Below are positions 53,563-62,094 of a DNA stretch of 64,000 nucleotides, piece after piece. This DNA comes from Natrinema sp046097095. GTDB taxonomy: Archaea > Halobacteriota > Halobacteria > Halobacteriales > Natrialbaceae. Location: positions 3,472,001 through 3,536,000 of the forward strand of contig NZ_CP175698.1 of assembly GCF_046097095.1 (NCBI RefSeq), given 5' to 3'. Every line of letters begins with the position of its first letter. The first letter of the stretch is position 1. The translations under genes and the position numbers were made by a program. The notes beneath the pieces were generated by a model. That model saw only the letters and a list, made by a program, of their open reading frames with translations, ran no database searches and had not been told where the DNA came from.

Positions 53563-54107
53563 GCGGCGGACGCGACGGGGACGGCGGCTCCGAGCCGGAG
53601 ACGAACGACGGCCAGCGGTTCGATCGACTGCCCGCGACCGCGGCCGAGCGGACCGTCGAAGGCCGGGCCACGCGCGAAGCGGTCGTCGACTACTTCGCGG
53701 ATCGGTTCGCCATTCCGCCGGAAACGTTCGACGACTACACCTTCTGGGAGAAGGGCGCGGGCAAAATCTGGATTTACGCGGGCGATGCCCCGACGCCGAT
53801 CGAGATCGAAGCGATCGGAATGACCTGTCTCCGTACCAGACAGGAACACTGGAAGCCCACGACCGACTTCGCCCAGCGTTTCGGCCGGGCTGCCACCGAG
53901 TGCGTGATCGACCTCGAGCGCGAGGAGGCCCGCCGGTTCGCCGCGGGCGAAGATCAGGAACTCGAGCGGTGGGACGGCGACTGGGGGTATCTCGTCGCGG
54001 CTCACAGCGTTGCAGGAGAACGCGAACCCCTCGGTATCGGCCTCTACGTCCATGGCGAACTGCGCTCGATGGTGCCAAAGGGCCGACAGCGCGACCTCGA
54101 GGCGTAA
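53559..54107 (+). CDS. Probable RNA-binding partner of the m5C methyltransferase
   Basis: 182 residues, translationally coupled to the methyltransferase by ATGA. The N-terminal part (about 25-85) resembles the NIP7/Nop2p-associated domain: EAVVDYFADRFAIPPETFDD, FWEKGAGKIWIYAGD, IEAIGMTCLRTRQEHWKPTT. The C-terminal part (about 90-175) looks PUA-like (TECVIDLEREEARRFAAGED, GYLVAAHSVAGEREPLGIGL). Inference: it positions target RNA for the enzyme, an arrangement otherwise seen as a fused domain. No catalytic motif. Confidence 0.7.
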   Translation: MSGGRDGDGGSEPETNDGQRFDRLPATAAERTVEGRATREAVVDYFADRFAIPPETFDDYTFWEKGAGKIWIYAGDAPTPIEIEAIGMTCLRTRQEHWKPTTDFAQRFGRAATECVIDLEREEARRFAAGEDQELERWDGDWGYLVAAHSVAGEREPLGIGLYVHGELRSMVPKGRQRDLEA

Positions 54108-54161
54108 CGACGCGACGAGGTCGGTATCGATCCCGGCCGCGGATCACCGGCAACCGACGCG

Positions 54162-54509
54162 TCAGGACGCCTGCATCATCTCGCGACACGATTCGGCGCA
54201 CTCTTCGACGACGTCGGCACAGACCTGACAGTGGTCGTGGTCGTGGCGCTGACACTCCTCGGCGCACTCCTCTGCGGCGCCGGCGGTCGCTTCGGTGAGT
54301 TCGTCGCTGTAGTTGGAGTTGCGTGCCATGAAGCGAGCGTGGTCGCTGGCGAGGTCGGCCACGTCCCGACAGAGGCGGATACACCGGGACATGTCCATGT
54401 CCTCGTCGAGACACTGATCGGCACACCATTCGCAGGCCTGCACGGCTTCGAAGCAGTTGTCGATACACTCTCGCTCGGTGTCAGTCAGTTCGAGTTCGGC
54501 TAGTGCCAT
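54162..54509 (-). CDS. Cys-rich four-helix-bundle copper-binding protein (DUF326/Csp-like)
   Basis: 115 residues with 13 cysteines arranged on helices: ECIDNCFEAVQACEWCADQC, SRCIRLCRDVADLA, EECAEECQRHDHDHCQVC and EECAESC. This is the pattern of Csp copper-storage proteins, where thiols lining the bundle bind many Cu(I) ions. No signal peptide, so cytosolic. It could buffer copper delivered to, or escaping from, copper enzymes such as the oxidase at 17759. Monocistronic. Confidence 0.85.
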   Translation of the reverse strand: MALAELELTDTERECIDNCFEAVQACEWCADQCLDEDMDMSRCIRLCRDVADLASDHARFMARNSNYSDELTEATAGAAEECAEECQRHDHDHCQVCADVVEECAESCREMMQAS

Positions 54510-54578
54510 CGCACGAACGCCACAGTAGCTACGAGAAAGGGTGTTGTGCCTTCGATTTCACCCTCGATCAGATTGGCG

Positions 54579-55256
54579 TTAGGCCCCCATCTCGGAGCCC
54601 ATCTTCGCGGGATTCATCATCCCTTCCTTGACGCCGGCGTAGATGAGTAGGAGGTTGACCGGATACGCCGCGATCAGCCCCATCGTGAGCGAGAAGACGA
54701 GACCGGTCCAGAACAGCACCTCTCCCATCCCGGCCTCGCCGGCAAGCCAGATGTCGACGCTGATGGCGACGATTTCCATTACGGTGATACTCGCCGTCTC
54801 CGAGTAAAACGCGTCCCAGATCGCCTCGCGCAGGCCGACGCCTTCCTGCATCAGCGGCCCGACCGTCAGCGCGTAGCCGAACAGATACGCCAGCGCGAAC
54901 GTGAGGACGACGGTGCCGGTCGTCTTGAACGCCAGTAACCCGACCGCGATAGAGACGCCGAGGACTTCCCCGGTGCCACAGCCCGAGTAGCAGTGGCTGA
55001 CCGACCGGAACCCTTTCCGCCAGAACGAGTCGTGGTCGATCTGCGTCCGCCCCGACCACCAGTAGCCGGCGAGACCGATCGGCCCGGAGTACAACACGGT
55101 AAAGCCCCAGACGAACATCATCAGGCTCTTGAGCTCCGAGTTGTTCGTCCGAAGGTCCCACGCGAGAACGGCTACCGAAACGGCGACGATGACTCCCCAC
55201 GCTACGAGATACGTGGGGTTCGTCAGGAGGTTCTGTAGCGTCTGCTGGAGCGCCAT
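54579..55256 (-). CDS. DUF4396 family membrane protein
   Basis: 225 residues from ATG 55256; the frame upstream to 55430 lacks similarity. Five to six predicted helices: VAWGVIVAVSVAVLAWDLRT, LMMFVWGFTVLYSGPIGLAG, the diagnostic SVSHCYSGCGTGEVLGV, YLFGYALTVGPLM and AGMGEVLFWTGLVFSLTMGL. The conserved HCxSGC-like motif may bind metal. It is a common neighbour of copper or heavy-metal genes in other organisms; here it follows the Csp-like gene on the same strand by about 70 bp. Confidence 0.8.
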   Translation of the reverse strand: MALQQTLQNLLTNPTYLVAWGVIVAVSVAVLAWDLRTNNSELKSLMMFVWGFTVLYSGPIGLAGYWWSGRTQIDHDSFWRKGFRSVSHCYSGCGTGEVLGVSIAVGLLAFKTTGTVVLTFALAYLFGYALTVGPLMQEGVGLREAIWDAFYSETASITVMEIVAISVDIWLAGEAGMGEVLFWTGLVFSLTMGLIAAYPVNLLLIYAGVKEGMMNPAKMGSEMGA

Positions 55257-55400
55257 GTTCGTCACCAGGCACTCGAGCGGGACGGCGATTCGGCTTGCGT
55301 GATTCGGCTTTCGCAAGCAGTGCAGGTGGGGGACCGACCGCCAAGTGTGTCCGCTTAGAACGGAGGCGACAACCGGAAGCGAAGACGACCGACAGAGGTG

Positions 55401-55470
55401 CCGCTGAAACGATTTGTACACTGCTCGCAATGCCGTTCAGCGATCAGCTGTACAGTGACGTTCAGTGGCT
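55401..55470. repeat. Dispersed imperfect repeat, copy A
   Basis: It begins CCGCTGAAACGA and ends CAGTGACGTTCAGTGGCT, with GCGATCAGCTG in the middle. A second copy (63407-63469) keeps the first 12 bases and the GCGATCAG...CAGTGACGTTCA.TGGCT end, with a short internal gap. It lies immediately downstream of the response regulator's 3' end, in the same relation as copy B to its gene. It may be a 3' UTR or termination-associated element. Confidence 0.55.
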
Positions 55471-55475
55471 CTCCA

Positions 55476-55928
55476 TTACGACGGCACAGGTGGCAGCGTT
55501 ACCTCGTCGATCCAGAACGCTTCGACGGCACGGCCGATGTCGGCGAACTCGTCGGGGTCGGTCGGCTTCGTGAGGTACGCGTTCGCACAGAGATCGTAAC
55601 TCTTGACGATGTCCTCCGTCGCCTCCGAACTCGTGAGGACGAGGACGGGCAGCGATGCCAGTTTCGGATCGTCCTTGATCGCCTCGAGTACGTCGAACCC
55701 GCTCGTTCGTGGGAGGTTCAGATCGAGCAACATCAGGTCGAGATCCGGCCCCGAATCGGCGGCGACCTGATTCTGCAGAAACTCGAGGGCAGTGTCGCCG
55801 TCGGTCATCGTATGAAACGTCACTGTGAATTCCACTGATTCGAACGCTTCTCGTATCAGGCGAACGTCGCCGGGGTTGTCTTCGACGAGTAGAACGTCGA
55901 CCGAATCGCGAGCAGACTGTTGGGACAC
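55476..55928 (-). CDS. Single-domain response regulator (Rcp1-like)
   Basis: 150 residues from GTG 55928 (VSQQSARDSV...), which fits the domain start better than the upstream ATG at 56036. Receiver domain: VLLVEDNPGDVRLIREAF, the phosphoacceptor Asp in LDLMLLDLNLP, TSSEATEDIVKSYD, and NAYLTKPTDPDEFADI with the conserved Lys-Pro. No output domain, so it acts by protein contact or phosphotransfer, as in Rcp1-type regulators. No histidine kinase is adjacent. Confidence 0.87.
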   Translation of the reverse strand: MSQQSARDSVDVLLVEDNPGDVRLIREAFESVEFTVTFHTMTDGDTALEFLQNQVAADSGPDLDLMLLDLNLPRTSGFDVLEAIKDDPKLASLPVLVLTSSEATEDIVKSYDLCANAYLTKPTDPDEFADIGRAVEAFWIDEVTLPPVPS

Positions 55929-55984
55929 GATACGTTTTATCAGTGGGACGTCGGGCCAATAAGGCCGGTTGCAAAGCACGTTGG

Positions 55985-56288
55985 GTGACATCCTCCTACG
56001 ACGCACGCCGTGGGCTTCCCGAGGTTCGTCTGTCACTCCCGCAGTCCAGATGGGGGAGAATCAGCGGGTTGCGTGTTGTCACCCACTGGCCCTGTCACGA
56101 GGCCGATACTCGTACCCGTCGTAGGCTTCAAGTTGTCTGGGCGGTTTACGACAGCCGGAACGGACGGCTCACTGTTCGATGAGGCAGACACCGGGTCAAC
56201 TGCCAGGTATCCTTTCAAACCACCAACAGTGGCACTAATACAATCACTTTGCGGTGCGTATCCCACGACTGAAGACGTGGGAGTTGGG
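55985..56288 (-). mobile_element. Internally deleted IS200/IS605-type (IS1341-like) element remnant
   Basis: Both ends carry the hairpin sequence typical of haloarchaeal IS1341-type elements. On the minus strand the left end is near 56261-56282 (TCCCACG-TCTTCAG-TCGTGGGA) and the right end near 55985-56015 (GGGAAGCCCACGGCG...GGAGGATGTCAC). The 304-bp stretch between them retains only a short tail resembling TnpB C-termini (VVNRPDNLKPTTGTS, VTGPVGDNTQPADSPP) and no TnpA or catalytic TnpB region. It is a non-autonomous, MITE-like relic. Confidence 0.6.
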
Positions 56289-56374
56289 CCTGCTACACGA
56301 TCACCGGAACCGGGGCTCGAGGCCGAGCCAAAATCGATCGCCGAGTCACCACCCCGCCGGCGGGAGACGCCCGG

Positions 56375-57964
56375 TTAGTCCCGTTTTGCGATCGTTCCGC
56401 CGGCGAGCCCGTCCCAGTCGACCCGGTAGCCCAGTCGGGAGAGGACCGCACTCGAGTCGGCGATGCCGTACTCGTCGAACGCGGCGTCAGCGTCGGCGAG
56501 GTCCATCCCGGGTTCGATCGCGGCGGCCAGCGACTCGAGGATGGCGGGTCGGATTAGCGTCCGGCCGACGCGTTCGTGCTCGGGGAAGGATTTGTCCGCG
56601 AGCGCGTCCGCGCTCACGCCGTAGCGCTCGGCCAGCGCGTCGAGCGCGATCGCGTTTTCGTCCGGTCGCAACGCGTCGGGGATCCGAGCCGCGCTCTCGG
56701 CGACCAGTTGGCGCTCGTACTCCCGGAGGACGTCCGCGACGTCTTTGACTCGGACCGACTTCGAGTAGGGAATCGCCCGGTGGTCGCGGGCGGTGATCTC
56801 CTCGCCGACACCCAGTGATTCGTCGACGGCGACCAGCATATCCACGTCCTCGAGATCGGCCAGTTGAGAGAGCTTCTTCTCGACGTACTCGGGCGTCCAA
56901 AAGCCCATGATTTCGAAGTAGACCCGGAAGTCACGGTCGCGCGTCGCGCTCCCTGCTCCCGCGTCGGCACCGTCGATATCGGGAACGCCGTGTGCGTACT
57001 CGAAGGCGAAGTCCGGGATCATCACCCGCGTCCCCGTCGCGAGCGGCTCCGGTTCGCGCACGAGGTCCCAGTCGAGGTCCAGCCGCGAGAATCGACCGGC
57101 GAAGTCGGCCTCGACGCCGCTGTCGAACGACACGTCCGCAACCGGCTCGGCGTCGGGCACCCGGATCGGATCCCCGTCGGACAGTTCGAGCGTCCGTTCG
57201 GTGCCCCGATCGTCGATCGTCGCCTCGAGCCGCCACTCGTCGGCGCTCGCGACCGTCCGCAGGAGCCGCGCGAAGCGGGTGCCGTATCGTCGGCTGGCGC
57301 GAAAGAGACGCGTCGGCCCGGTGACGACGACGTCGCGCTCCGGGATGCGATCGTTTCCGGCCGCAGAACCGTCCTCGAGTCGCCGGATCTCGTACATTAG
57401 CTGCAGGCGCTTGATCGCCGAGATCAGCGCTTTCGGATCGCTCGATCGAACGCGCACCTCGGTGGCGTCGAACAGCGCCGTTTGCGCCAGCGAGAGGTTG
57501 TACTGCGCGATGAGTCCGTCGGGGTCCCAGCGCGGCTCGACCGCCGTCAGGACCTGCCGTTCCTCGAGATCGGCGTAGAGCGCGGTCTCGAGGTCGTCCA
57601 CCGGGACACCCAGTGACTCGGCCGCGCGAACGAGCGCCATCGCCCGCTCATCCTCGGAGACGACGCCGACCGCCTCGGCGGCCTCGAATACGGCCTTTCG
57701 AGCCCGCTCGGGCTCGAGTTCGGCGTCCGTCTCGACGGTCGCTTCTCGCTCGAGCAGGGCCGCGAGCCCGCGCGCAAGCTTGAAATCGTCCGCGTCGCGC
57801 TCGAGGTCGGTCAGCGCCGCCTCGAGAGTTGCGCGCGGTTCGCCGACGTGGCCCTGATACGTGCCGATGACGCGGGCCGCGAGCGGGCGGTGTTCGCGGG
57901 CGGCGAACTGCGGGTGGTACCCCCCGCCGGCCCGCGAGACGCGCAACAGGTCCTTCGTCAGCAT
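56375..57964 (-). CDS. DUF790 family protein, Bax1-like nuclease partner of XPB
   Basis: 529 residues. The whole-length pattern of DUF790 is present: MLTKDLLRVSRAGGGYHPQF, AQYNLSLAQTALFDATEVRV, DLDWDLVREPEPLATGTRVM, IPDFAFEYAHG, and FRVYFEIMGFWTPEYVEKKL in the nuclease domain (conserved Asp/Glu acidic residues plus Lys). In archaea this protein (Bax1) binds XPB and cuts DNA 3' of bubbles in a repair-like reaction. The XPB-type helicase gene is at 60571-62016 on the same strand, with a protease gene and a diadenylate cyclase gene between. Confidence 0.85.
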   Translation of the reverse strand: MLTKDLLRVSRAGGGYHPQFAAREHRPLAARVIGTYQGHVGEPRATLEAALTDLERDADDFKLARGLAALLEREATVETDAELEPERARKAVFEAAEAVGVVSEDERAMALVRAAESLGVPVDDLETALYADLEERQVLTAVEPRWDPDGLIAQYNLSLAQTALFDATEVRVRSSDPKALISAIKRLQLMYEIRRLEDGSAAGNDRIPERDVVVTGPTRLFRASRRYGTRFARLLRTVASADEWRLEATIDDRGTERTLELSDGDPIRVPDAEPVADVSFDSGVEADFAGRFSRLDLDWDLVREPEPLATGTRVMIPDFAFEYAHGVPDIDGADAGAGSATRDRDFRVYFEIMGFWTPEYVEKKLSQLADLEDVDMLVAVDESLGVGEEITARDHRAIPYSKSVRVKDVADVLREYERQLVAESAARIPDALRPDENAIALDALAERYGVSADALADKSFPEHERVGRTLIRPAILESLAAAIEPGMDLADADAAFDEYGIADSSAVLSRLGYRVDWDGLAGGTIAKRD

Positions 57965-58106
57965 CTATCTCGAGTCGGCGCGCCGTCGGCAAAAGTAGCC
58001 CGGACGGCGGTGGAGGCTCGGATGTGACGGGTCGATCGAACGCGGCCGCGTCGGAATCCCGTCGTTCAGGCAACGCGGTTACGGCCGACCAGCCCCGAAC
58101 GACTTT

Positions 58107-58682
58107 ATGGACGATTCGGAGCTCCGAATCGCGTACGAAACCCACGACGGCGTTCGGGAACTGATCGACTGCATCCGGTACACCCTCGAGGGGATCAGCC
58201 TCGATTTCGACCGGTGGGACGACCGGTACGTCAAGGGGCCCGGGATGTACGTCGCCGTCGTCACCGGGCCGACGGTCGCGGACTTCGCGGATCCGATGGG
58301 CCACAATAAGTGGCCGACGGACCGCTGTCGGGCGGTCTGTCTCGATCTCGAGACCTTCTTTCGGACGGCCCAGGACGTTGCGATGACGCGAGACGGCGCG
58401 ATCGTCGTCAGCGTCGACGGCGTCGTTCAGGAGCAGATGGTTCGGTTTCGTGATCTCGTTTTCGGCGACCTCGAGGACGAAGACAGCGGACGCACCGAGT
58501 ACGAAGATTGGATGGGGTCGCGACACATGAGCGCGTTAGACACCTCCCAACGAGCGAACGTGATCGCGACGGTGACGCTGAGCGAGGAGACCGGCCGCGT
58601 GACGATTTTCAAGCGCGGCTCGTTCGACACCGCCGAGCGGTCGGAACTCGGCGGCGAGTGGAACCCCCGTACGTACTCGTGA
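58107..58682 (+). CDS. dacZ: Diadenylate cyclase (DisA_N domain, DacZ type)
   Basis: 191 residues, a lone DisA_N domain. Catalytic motifs: DGA at 96-98 (MTRDGAIVVSVDG) and an RH motif at 139-141 (GSRHMSALD). Haloarchaeal DacZ makes c-di-AMP from two ATP and is essential at controlled levels in Haloferax, where the nucleotide tunes salt or osmotic responses. No transmembrane or DNA-binding part is present, unlike bacterial CdaA or DisA. It stands on the plus strand between divergently oriented neighbours. Confidence 0.82.
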   Translation: MDDSELRIAYETHDGVRELIDCIRYTLEGISLDFDRWDDRYVKGPGMYVAVVTGPTVADFADPMGHNKWPTDRCRAVCLDLETFFRTAQDVAMTRDGAIVVSVDGVVQEQMVRFRDLVFGDLEDEDSGRTEYEDWMGSRHMSALDTSQRANVIATVTLSEETGRVTIFKRGSFDTAERSELGGEWNPRTYS

Positions 58683-58775
58683 TTGGTGGGGAAACCGCTG
58701 CCGGAGACTCTCACCTCCTCGAGGGTCGGCTGTGTACACGCTCGTCTGCTTGGCGACCGACAAGTCGGCGTTCCG

Positions 58776-60356
58776 TCACGACGAGTCTTGTCCCGGTGCC
58801 TCGCCGTTCTCGCAGTCCGTGATATACCCCTGTGCCTGCGGATGGTCGGGATAGAGGTTCAAGACGGTCTCCATCTTCGCTGTGGCCGTCTCGCAGTCGC
58901 CTCGCCAGTAGGCTTCGAGGCCGGCCTCGTAGGCGGCCTGCATCTCGCCGGTCTCGTTTTTGATACCGCGTTCGGATAGGAACCCCTTGGCGATCTCGAT
59001 TGGAAGCCCGAACTGAATGTCTTGGATCTGTACGTCGGTCGGGCTGAACGTCGCGACGCCGACGACTTCGCCGTCACTGTTGTACATCGGACCGCCGCTG
59101 TTGCCGCCGTTGATCGCCGCGTCGGTCTGAATCGAGTTGACGCCGGTGTTGAGCGTCCGTCGTGCGCTGACGATCCCGGTCGTCATCGTCGGCTCGAGAG
59201 TGGTGCTCTTATCGGCGAAGAATTCGTCGATGCCGATGTCGGGATATCCGACGACGTAGAGTTCCTCACCGGTGTTGAGATCGTTTGCGCTTCCGAGCGT
59301 CACCGTCGGGAGGTTTTCGCCGTCGATATCCAGAATCGCGATGTCACGACCCATAGACGGCTCGCCACTGACCTCCTTGTAGACGGTCCCCTCGGTCGCG
59401 ACGTCTGCGGACCAGCTTTCGACCTTGAGATCGTCGTCGGTCGTCGCCCGTCCGTTCAGGACAGACACCGATTCGGAGACGGTGCCCAGACTGCCGTTCT
59501 CTCGATAGTACTCCATGATCTCTTCATAGAGTTTCTGTCTCGCTTTCTCCCGCTGATCTGCGGACAGGTTCTCACTCGCGGCCAGTTCTTGCTTGATCGC
59601 TTCGCTCTGGCTCACTGCGAATCGTTCGAAAACCGTTTCTTTGGGGTTTTGATGCGTTCCGACGACGTGTGCGTTCGTCACAACGATGCCATCAGGCGAG
59701 ACGATAAAGCCGGAGCCCACCGCCCCGCTCTTGACGGATTCGCGTTTCGTCGTACCGTTCTGTTTGGAAACCGCGATCATGCTATCGGCCACCGCAACGG
59801 GGCCGCGCTGATCGGATTCTGCTTTCGTCTGTTGATAGGTGATTTGGCGCTCTCCGCCCTCGTAAAACTCCAGAGCCGGCGGTGATCTCCCGCTCTGGAT
59901 CGCGTACTGCATCCTCGCTGAGGACCCCGAGTCGTACTCGAGAAAGAGCATGTTATCCCGCGTCGCGTAGCCGCCGCGGTAGGTCGTCCCCGAGTTCTCC
60001 AGAACGAACCGTCGATCGTACGAGAAGTGGACCCGTCTGTTCGTCGTTTCCCAGACGCCGAGGAGGGCCGGGTCGACAACGTCGATCCATCGGACCGACG
60101 GCCACGTGACCGTCCCGTCGACGACGTGGCGAACGTTCGTTATCGCGGCCTCGTCGCGCTGAATGATCCGGCTCTCAACGTTCGGTAGGTCCGGCACTGC
60201 GTCGGACGCCGACTCACCGTTGGTCGTTTCGTTCCCGGTCTCCGGATCAGACTCGGTATCTGATGATCCGCTACAGCCTGCGATGGCAGCCGTTCCGACA
60301 GCCGACGCGGCTCGCAATAGCCGACGCCGGGCGATCGGCCCGTCCTCCGTATACAT
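58776..60356 (-). CDS. Large HtrA-like serine protease lipoprotein with inserted segment and TPR-like tail
   Basis: 526 residues from ATG 60356. Arginine-rich signal (IARRRLLRAASAVG) and lipobox IAGC (Cys28). Unlike standard HtrA, a roughly 150-residue domain precedes the protease, and about 120 residues separate His (TNAHVVG) from Asp (GRDIAILDIDG). Ser is in GGNSGGPMYN. The C-terminus has no PDZ; a TPR-like segment (AAYEAGLEAYWRGDCETATA) follows. The insert is helical and polar (ELAASENLSADQREKARQKL). Likely extracytoplasmic protease or peptide sensor. Confidence 0.8.
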   Translation of the reverse strand: MYTEDGPIARRRLLRAASAVGTAAIAGCSGSSDTESDPETGNETTNGESASDAVPDLPNVESRIIQRDEAAITNVRHVVDGTVTWPSVRWIDVVDPALLGVWETTNRRVHFSYDRRFVLENSGTTYRGGYATRDNMLFLEYDSGSSARMQYAIQSGRSPPALEFYEGGERQITYQQTKAESDQRGPVAVADSMIAVSKQNGTTKRESVKSGAVGSGFIVSPDGIVVTNAHVVGTHQNPKETVFERFAVSQSEAIKQELAASENLSADQREKARQKLYEEIMEYYRENGSLGTVSESVSVLNGRATTDDDLKVESWSADVATEGTVYKEVSGEPSMGRDIAILDIDGENLPTVTLGSANDLNTGEELYVVGYPDIGIDEFFADKSTTLEPTMTTGIVSARRTLNTGVNSIQTDAAINGGNSGGPMYNSDGEVVGVATFSPTDVQIQDIQFGLPIEIAKGFLSERGIKNETGEMQAAYEAGLEAYWRGDCETATAKMETVLNLYPDHPQAQGYITDCENGEAPGQDSS

Positions 60357-60570
60357 AAGATACGGCCACTTTCGAAGTAAGGGATAAGTTACCTTCGGCC
60401 GCTTCACGGTTATCGTCCGACCTTCGAATGCCTCGAGCCGGTCGTAGTTCGATGCGGACGCCCGCTACATGCCAGCGAGCCGATCGCACGATTCGCGTTC
60501 GGCAACTCGAACCGCGTAGACGTGACCGACCGGACGCAAAGCGGCAACCGGCACGTGGTTCGGTCAGTCG

Positions 60571-62016
60571 TCAGTCTCGACGACGATCCGCGATTCCCTC
60601 TTCGCTCGTCTCCGCCGCGACGATCTCGTAGAGGATCGCGCGACTGCCGTCGGACTTCGGCCGTAAAATTCGGCCGAGGCGCTGCGTGAACTCCCGTTCG
60701 CTACCGCTGCCCGAGAGGACGACGGCGACGGAGGCGTCGGGCACGTCGACGCCTTCGTCGAGCACGTTCGAGGTCGCGATCCGCGTGTAGGTCCCCTCGC
60801 GGAACCGCTCTAAGATCTCCCGGCGCTCTGTGGCTCCGGTCTGGTGGGTGATCGTCGGGATCAGAAACCGCTCGCTGACGTCGTACGCGAGGTCGTTGTG
60901 GGCCGTGAAGGCGATGAGCCGCTCGTCGCGGTGGTCGTCCAGCACCTCGGCGAGGGCCTCGAGTTTGGTCTCGCTGCCGAGCATGAGTTCGCGTGCGCGC
61001 TGGCGTGCGAGCAGCGCCTCGCGCGCTTCGGGATCGGAGCCCGAACGCTTGACCAGTTCCTGGTAGTCCGAGCCGCTTTGCATATCGATGTTCGAGCGCG
61101 CGAGGTAGGTCGTGAACACCTCCTGGTTTCGTTCGTATTCCTCGCGTTCCTCGGGGGTGAGCGAGACCTCGAGGCGCTTCACGTCGTAGTTTGCGAGGTG
61201 GTCGCCCGCGAGTTCGTCCACGTCGACGCGGTGGACCAGCGGTCCGACGATCTCCTCGATGACCTCGTGTGCGCCGTCGGGGCGCTCGAAGGTCGCGGTG
61301 AGCCCCAGCCGCGCCGGGGCGGCCAGGAGGCGCGCGATCTCGCGGTAGCCCTCGCCGCCGAGGTGGTGAACCTCGTCGAAGACGACGCAGCCGAACCGGT
61401 CGCCGACCGAATCGGCTTTCAGATACGCCGAATCGTACGTCGAGACGGTGATCGGCTCGAGGCGCTGCTCGCCGCCGCCGAAGCGACCGATCGGCTCACC
61501 GAACTCGCGCTCAAGTTCGCGTTGCCACTGCTCAAGCAGATCGATGGTCGGGACGACGACGAGCGTCGGGACCGCGAGCCGCTCGATCGCTTTCAGCGCG
61601 ATGACGGTCTTGCCGCTGCCGGTCGGGAGTTCGAGGACGCCGGCGGGCGCTCGGCCGACCGATTCGAGCACTGAGCCGTCGCCGTCGGCCCGGCGATCGG
61701 TCTCGAGCCACGCCTCGAGCGCCGTTTCCTGATAGTCGCGAAGGTCGTACGCCGACTCGAGGGACGACGAGGAGGCGAGATCGAGGACGCGGTCGTCGAC
61801 CGCGGCGTCCGTTTCCGACAGCGCCGCGCGCAACTCGGCGTACCGATAGGCGGGAGTGCGCCAACCGTCGGTTCGCCGGTCAGGCTCGAAGTCGGAAAGC
61901 CGCTGCCGGAGCGACGACGGGGAGACGGGGGATCGTTCGAGGCCGTCGAGACGAACCGTTCCGTCTTCGTACCGGAGTTTGATCGCCGTCGATTCGTCTG
62001 CCGGCGTCTGTGTCAC
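60571..62016 (-). CDS. XPB-type DNA helicase (Rad25-like, SF2)
   Basis: 481 residues. The N-terminal damage-recognition-like domain (about 1-95) precedes the helicase core: LELPTGSGKTVIALKAIERL (motif I), VVPTIDLLEQW, VVFDEVHHLGG (motif II), LGLTATFERPDG (III). The C-terminal RecA fold has ATSNVLDEGVDVPDASVAVV and QRLGRILRPKSDG (VI). It unwinds DNA during repair with Bax1 (56375-57964). Archaeal XPB lacks the eukaryotic N-terminal extension, as here. Confidence 0.9.
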   Translation of the reverse strand: MTQTPADESTAIKLRYEDGTVRLDGLERSPVSPSSLRQRLSDFEPDRRTDGWRTPAYRYAELRAALSETDAAVDDRVLDLASSSSLESAYDLRDYQETALEAWLETDRRADGDGSVLESVGRAPAGVLELPTGSGKTVIALKAIERLAVPTLVVVPTIDLLEQWQRELEREFGEPIGRFGGGEQRLEPITVSTYDSAYLKADSVGDRFGCVVFDEVHHLGGEGYREIARLLAAPARLGLTATFERPDGAHEVIEEIVGPLVHRVDVDELAGDHLANYDVKRLEVSLTPEEREEYERNQEVFTTYLARSNIDMQSGSDYQELVKRSGSDPEAREALLARQRARELMLGSETKLEALAEVLDDHRDERLIAFTAHNDLAYDVSERFLIPTITHQTGATERREILERFREGTYTRIATSNVLDEGVDVPDASVAVVLSGSGSEREFTQRLGRILRPKSDGSRAILYEIVAAETSEEGIADRRRD

Positions 62017-62094
62017 AGCTAGCTGTCAGGGGTGGCCATACATATACGGTGGGATGCTCGCCGACCGGAGAGACGGTGTCCGTGTCGGGATCGG

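Noticed and set aside
52648..54468. A 606-codon open frame on the minus strand opposite the m5C methyltransferase pair
   Set aside because: It lies wholly antisense to two clear genes, is Arg-rich, and shows no domain; it results from high GC and codon bias.
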